This document shows positions 60,401 through 64,000 of a stretch of DNA of 64,000 bases, piece after piece. The position numbers were made by a program, and so were the translations under genes. Every line of letters begins with the position of its first letter. Within the stretch, counting starts at the first letter, position 1. A model generated the notes under the pieces. That model was not told the DNA's origin and searched no databases. It saw only the letters and a list, made by a program, of their open reading frames with translations. Source of the DNA: JADFNB01 sp036397455 (GTDB lineage: Bacteria > Gemmatimonadota > Gemmatimonadetes > Gemmatimonadales > GWC2-71-9); assembly GCA_036397455.1 (NCBI GenBank), contig DASWIX010000079.1:62001-126000 (forward strand), given 5' to 3'.

Positions 60401-63400
60401 GGCGGTCAATTGGCTCAGCCGGAACACCGCCGTCGCGACGGTGAGCGCCGCCGGCGTCGTGACCGCGGTGGCCGCCGGCCAGGTCATTGTCGAGGCCGAG
60501 GTCACCGACGTGCGCGGCTACGGGCTCGCCACGGTAGTCGACCAGAATATCCCTGCTCCGATCAACCTGTGGCAGCAGCAGGCGAGCCCGTACGTATCGA
60601 CGCACTGGGGTGTCTGGGGCACGTCGGTGAACGACGTGGTCGTCGTCTCGAATAACGGGCTCACGGCCGCGTATGATGGCACGACGTGGACCGAAACCCC
60701 GAACCCGGTCGCGGTCCAACTGCGTCGCGTCTGGGGTGCCTCCGCCGGGGAGGTCTGGGGCGTCGGTGCCTCCGGGACGGTGATCTTCTGGAACGGCAGC
60801 AGCTGGTCGACGCAGGCCAGCGGCACCTCCGCAGGATTGAACGCGGTGTGGGGCAGCTCGCCGGCGAACGTGATTGCCGTGGGGACGACCGGCACCATCC
60901 TGCGCTGGGACGGCACGTCCTGGCAATCGGAGACCTCAGGCACGACCGCCGCTCTCAACGCGGTCTGGGGCGTCTCTCCGGACACGGTCTTCGCCGTGGG
61001 CGGCAGCGGCACCATCCTGCGGTACGACGGCGCCGACTGGACCGCGGAGACGTCCGGTGTCACCGACGATCTGATCGCTGTCTGGGGCACCGCGTCGGAC
61101 AACGTCTTCGCCGCCGGTGGCGCCGGCCGCATTCTGCACTACGATGGGATAGCGTGGAGCTCTCAGACGAGCGGCGTCGGCACGCAGCTCCGCACGCTAT
61201 GGGGCACATCGAACAACGAAGTCTTCGCGGCCGGCACGAGCGGCGTGGTCCTTCGCTACGACGGCACGGGCTGGTCGCCGGTGAGTACCCCGGTCACCGA
61301 TACGTTCTTCGAGGCGTGGGGTACGTCGCCCAGTGACATCTTCGTGGTGGGTGGTTCCAGCGCGCTCCTGCGCGGGGTGCGCGGCGCGACGGTGACGATC
61401 ACCCCGACAGATGACACGCTGGCGGTGATCGGCGATACCCTGCGCCTGGTGGCCACCGCGCAGGAATCCGGCGGTGCGCCGGTCGACAGCGTCACGTACG
61501 ACTGGAGCAGCAGCGACGACGCGATCGCGACCGTCGACGCGAACGGCCTGGTGACGGCGGTGAACGGCGGCACGGTGGTCATCAGCGCGACGGCTCGTGG
61601 CGGCGCCGTGGGCACGGCAACGGTGTTCGTCCAGTCGCCGGCGGGGCTGGTCAAGGTAGGCGGCGACGATCAGAACGCGCCCATCAATACGACGCTCCCG
61701 GCGCCGCTGGTGGTGCAGGTGAACGATGCCAACGGCGATCCGCTGCCCGGCGCCTCCGTGACCTGGGCCGTTGCGACCGGTGGTGGCGGCGTCACCCCGA
61801 GCGCGTCGGTGACGGACGCCGGCGGACAAGCGAGCACCGCTTGGACCCTTGGACCCACACTCGGCACCCAGCAGGTCACGGCCAGCGCGGACGGGTTCGT
61901 TGTCACGTTCACCGCCAACGCGCTCACCGGCATCTTCTGGCTGGGCGGCAGCGGCGACTGGAGTGTCGGGACCAACTGGAGCACCGGCGTCGTACCCGGG
62001 CTCGGGGACACCGTGTTCATCTCGGTGGACGGCGACTACACGGTCACCCTGGATGTCGACGCGAGCGCGGCCAGACTGATCGTGGGTGCGGCGAGCGGAA
62101 CGCAACTCCTCCGCACGTTCGGTCCGGCGCTCACGGTGAGCGAGCGGATGGCGGTGGTCGGCGGCGGTTCCCTGTTGCTCTCCGGGGCGACCGCCAACAT
62201 CGACTCGTTGGTCAACCGCACAACGACCACACTGAACGGCACGGATCTGAACGCCACCTGGATCAACAACATCGGGTCACTGACGGTCGGGGTCAACGGG
62301 CTCAACCTGGACGTCGCCGGCAACCTCGAGAACCGCGGCTCCATCGCGCTTGACAGCGGCGCCTTCGTCAGTGTCGTCAACGGCAACTCGTTGTTCCTGC
62401 TGGGTTCGGCCCTGACACTCCGCGCAACTGCGACGCTCGATTTCACCAACCATGTCGTCGTGTCCGAAGGGCCGTTCGCCTTCGACAGTAGTACGGTACT
62501 CGTTGACGGAGGCTCCGTGAGTCTTGCCGGCGCGTTTACCGTCGGCCCGACGGCGACGCTCGATCTGACCGCCGCTGCGATCAGCGCGGACACAGTGATC
62601 AACGATGGTACCATTTCGATGGATGGGTCCGCGATCACCGCCGTCGTATTGCACAACGGGTTCCTGTCCGCCTATCTCGGGACCAATGCGCTCAACGGCG
62701 GCTTCGTGACCGACCCGGCGTCATCCGTCGAGGTATCCGAAATCGGTACCGTGCTCACGGTGGACGCCGGATTCACCAATGCCGGTAACATCACGCTCAC
62801 CGCGACGGGATGCTGTACCGATCCGCGGCTGGTGATGAGCAGTGGGACGTTGATCAACACCGGCACCATCGATGTGAGTGGCGCCGCCGGGGGCACGATC
62901 GAAGGTGCTCTCGACAATCAGGGGAATGTGAATAGCAATGCCACGGAACCGCTGACGCTTACCGGCACGACGATCAGCAACAGCGGCTCGTTCAACGCGG
63001 AGACGGGTGACCTCAGCCTCACAGGCGGTGGGACGTTCACCCAAACCACGACCGGCGACATGGTTGTCGGGACGGGTCAAACGGTCACCGTCGCGGGCGG
63101 GACGTTCGCCAATAGCGGATTGGTCCACGGTACCGGCACCCTCGACGTCTCGGGTGCGGTGTTCACCAGCGACGGCGTCCTCGCGCCCGGAGCGAGTCCC
63201 GGCACGCTGACGATCCAGGGCAGCGTGACGATGACCGGTGGCGCGCTCGAGTTGGAGTTGGACGGTCTCACGCCGGACACCCAGCACGACGTGCTCGCCG
63301 TGAGTGACACGATCACGTTGGCCGGCGCCATCGACGTGATCATGGGCTTCACACCCGCGTACGGTGACGAATTCACCGTCGTGACCTTCGGCCACCGCAT

Positions 63401-64000
63401 CGGCGGGTTCAGCGACCTCGCCTCGCTTGAGATCGGCGGCGGCCGGTACCTGCAACCGGGCTTCTTCAGCGACCGCCTGACGCTCTCCACCAGCGTGCCG
63501 CAGGTCGTCGTGACGCCCGACGTGGACACGCTCGTCAGCATCAACGAGACGACGCAGCTCACGGCCGAGGCGCAGGAATTCGACGGCACACCGATCGTGC
63601 CGGGCCCGGCGTTCACCTGGTCGAGCGGCAACGAGGCGATCGCCACGGTCGATGCCAACGGTCTGGTGACGGCGGTGGGCGTGGGCTCAACCGGCATCAG
63701 CGCCACGGCAACCGGTGGTACGTCGGGCGGCGCGGCGATCGTGGTAGACATCACGATTTCGGCCGTAACCATCTCACCGGCGGGCGTGGCCCTCGCGGGA
63801 GCCGGCGCAACCACAACGCTGAGCGCTGAAGTGCTGGACGGCATGGGCAACCCCACCGGAGCGGCCGCGACCTGGTCGAGCCTCAATCCCCAGGTCGCGA
63901 CCGTCGATCCGGTGACCGGACAGGTCACGGTCGCGGGACACGGGCAGGTCACGATCGCGGCGGCGGCGGGCGGCGTGACGGGCTACGCAACCGTCACCGC
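57450..64000 (+). CDS. Giant multi-domain surface lipoprotein (partial)
   Basis: From a GTG at 57450 three bases after the upstream stop, the frame is open for 2183 residues to the right edge. A signal ending in the lipobox LLVAC suggests outer-membrane anchoring. In order I see: Fn3-like (about 139-226), a PPC domain (228-350), two Big_2 Ig domains (364-570), a beta-propeller of about six WG-x-S repeats (575-850), two more Big_2 (860-1030), a second propeller (1040-1310), Big_2 (1314-1395), a Big_1-like domain (1400-1490), a G8/PEP-like FWLGGSGDWSVGTNW module, a long beta-helix-like stretch (1550-2010), then more Big_2. Likely adhesin or matrix protein; the C-terminus is missing. Confidence 0.82.
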   Translation, partial: MNRFALRTALVAVTLLVACQDELAPPTHGSITIVIGGGAIAPQVTADDRTGTRHSGISAAVAAFDAVQLVVTGPTNRTVQLQLSGANWTGRADSLLAGDNYAIKIRATTNGDLSSFGSAENITVTAGRNTEVPVSNWGSVIPNLNAIPPAGSRLSFGVSYSAIAAANNYRIEYGVSEDFAGARSVNTDSTGALITVSDTGTYNVRVRATVDGSVGAPSEPRTVSVEGDQRPTGDNAGEAATLGFGNGANGTIANLNITSGDQDWFAITVCQADTVILSTRAAVLNPPSTLNTRLRLYNNDGSTLIAENDDDGVTTDSRIEAAQPADDDVKIQVTGVGSSTGHYELVIDHRAGPNNTGTACLAPTVATVQVSPSTASFDAVGNTVQLTAVGLDAGGNPVSGATFDWQSDDSGIADVSTTGLVTSTGNGTAIITATSVTATAAAPASGRGPRAAVRPGKRATPDDSTEARLASGPAGSATITVAQVATAVSVAPTGTTITSPGGNTPFTVDARDANDNPIPSPAVVWSSINPAVATMGAGGTAAAVSSGQSIIRAEVDGIAAYATLTVALPQPAVNIWSGDSVVVGGGGALRSVWAASPTDVYAAGSDGAFARFDGTSWSTSDNGVTDSLGAIWGTGASNVLAVGQNGLIVHFDGTVWDTLESGTNAFIRGIWGGRLDQVWGLGAPGEILRGDLTTGTWTIVPLTGISEQLWGIWGSAPNNIYAVGEAGRIMRFNGTQWGAQASPTAQALYSVWGTDSSNVYAVGTNGTVLHRGPGGPWTVVTSGTITGSTLWGVGGVSTNDIYAVGGGGTALRYDGASWSAVTTWTSAPLFHVAATDGRVFATGGTDVVLVQRGTRNGAVLMRPVSDTLSAIGDTLHLTGTAVDAVGDTVTGTAFTWATSDETVVSVSPTSGLALTGVATGEALGEATITATAPGGAQASAVITVTPVAVSVTLSPGNANLLNAGATQAFSVEARDAGGNIIPSPAVNWLSRNTAVATVSAAGVVTAVAAGQVIVEAEVTDVRGYGLATVVDQNIPAPINLWQQQASPYVSTHWGVWGTSVNDVVVVSNNGLTAAYDGTTWTETPNPVAVQLRRVWGASAGEVWGVGASGTVIFWNGSSWSTQASGTSAGLNAVWGSSPANVIAVGTTGTILRWDGTSWQSETSGTTAALNAVWGVSPDTVFAVGGSGTILRYDGADWTAETSGVTDDLIAVWGTASDNVFAAGGAGRILHYDGIAWSSQTSGVGTQLRTLWGTSNNEVFAAGTSGVVLRYDGTGWSPVSTPVTDTFFEAWGTSPSDIFVVGGSSALLRGVRGATVTITPTDDTLAVIGDTLRLVATAQESGGAPVDSVTYDWSSSDDAIATVDANGLVTAVNGGTVVISATARGGAVGTATVFVQSPAGLVKVGGDDQNAPINTTLPAPLVVQVNDANGDPLPGASVTWAVATGGGGVTPSASVTDAGGQASTAWTLGPTLGTQQVTASADGFVVTFTANALTGIFWLGGSGDWSVGTNWSTGVVPGLGDTVFISVDGDYTVTLDVDASAARLIVGAASGTQLLRTFGPALTVSERMAVVGGGSLLLSGATANIDSLVNRTTTTLNGTDLNATWINNIGSLTVGVNGLNLDVAGNLENRGSIALDSGAFVSVVNGNSLFLLGSALTLRATATLDFTNHVVVSEGPFAFDSSTVLVDGGSVSLAGAFTVGPTATLDLTAAAISADTVINDGTISMDGSAITAVVLHNGFLSAYLGTNALNGGFVTDPASSVEVSEIGTVLTVDAGFTNAGNITLTATGCCTDPRLVMSSGTLINTGTIDVSGAAGGTIEGALDNQGNVNSNATEPLTLTGTTISNSGSFNAETGDLSLTGGGTFTQTTTGDMVVGTGQTVTVAGGTFANSGLVHGTGTLDVSGAVFTSDGVLAPGASPGTLTIQGSVTMTGGALELELDGLTPDTQHDVLAVSDTITLAGAIDVIMGFTPAYGDEFTVVTFGHRIGGFSDLASLEIGGGRYLQPGFFSDRLTLSTSVPQVVVTPDVDTLVSINETTQLTAEAQEFDGTPIVPGPAFTWSSGNEAIATVDANGLVTAVGVGSTGISATATGGTSGGAAIVVDITISAVTISPAGVALAGAGATTTLSAEVLDGMGNPTGAAATWSSLNPQVATVDPVTGQVTVAGHGQVTIAAAAGGVTGYATVT

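Noticed and set aside
58493..60926. Long open frames on the minus strand opposite the giant lipoprotein gene, one of 639 residues
   Set aside because: They are Arg/Gly/Asp-rich shadows of a GC-rich, repetitive plus-strand gene; no start signals or motifs, while the plus frame shows clear domains.

Overview
This 64 kb window is GC-rich, gene-dense chromosomal DNA from a Gram-negative bacterium. It encodes outer-membrane barrels, a TonB-type receptor, SecG and lipoproteins with clear lipoboxes. The many Big_2/PPC/PEGA envelope proteins, the gene order around dnaB-radA-coaBC-rpoZ-gmk-yicC and the HTH/receiver proteins look to me like Gemmatimonadota. That is a judgement from gene content, not from a marker-gene comparison. 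I see no phage, integrase, transposase or CRISPR array.

Region 1 (1-28.5 kb) is almost entirely a minus-strand housekeeping block. Read 5' to 3' on that strand the order is: icd, pepA, a TonB-type receptor, yicC, gmk, rpoZ, coaBC, family-4 UDG, dnaB, radA, ispD, tsaC, a low-Mr phosphatase, aroE, comF, gapA, pgk, tpiA, secG, carA, HU, moaD, moaE, trmL, mdh and a membrane protein. Most junctions overlap (ATGA, GTGA, TGATG), so translational coupling is the rule. Two junctions appear to use CTG start codons inside a CTGA overlap (carA and an outer-membrane barrel). queD lies alone on the plus strand beside a partial gene fusing an outer-membrane-barrel-like domain to NlpC/P60. The 3' end of queD is duplicated together with a palindromic repeat.

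Region 2 (28.5-33.2 kb) holds tRNA-Leu(CAA), a probably frameshifted small gene, an HTH-like protein, a single-domain response regulator, an array of nested palindromic repeats, and an ECF sigma / putative anti-sigma / Spy-like operon divergent from a lipoprotein.

Region 3 (33.2-45.2 kb) is a plus-strand phenylacetate (phenylacetyl-CoA) catabolic operon. A TetR-type PaaR has a perfect operator directly after its -10 box. It is followed by an enoyl-CoA hydratase, paaA, the paaD N-half, paaB, paaC, the paaD C-half, an aldehyde dehydrogenase, a thiolase, paaG, a GDPD-type phosphodiesterase, paaH, paaF, an amidohydrolase and an SLC13 transporter. PaaD is split into two genes. paaE, paaK and a fused paaZ are not in the window.

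Region 4 (45.2-51 kb) has small membrane and unknown proteins, a D-amino-acid-type aminotransferase, and an M16 peptidase pair (one active, one inactive with an extra C-terminal domain).

Region 5 (51-64 kb) is an envelope signalling locus and the most unusual part. A secreted caspase-like protease with five PPC domains and an EF-hand-like loop is divergent from three tandem genes: a transmembrane Ser/Thr kinase with an N-terminal zinc ribbon and C-terminal PEGA domains, a PEGA-bearing trypsin-fold protein that has lost its catalytic His, and a giant lipoprotein (at least 2183 residues) with Fn3, PPC, Ig-like, beta-propeller and beta-helix-like segments that runs off the right edge.
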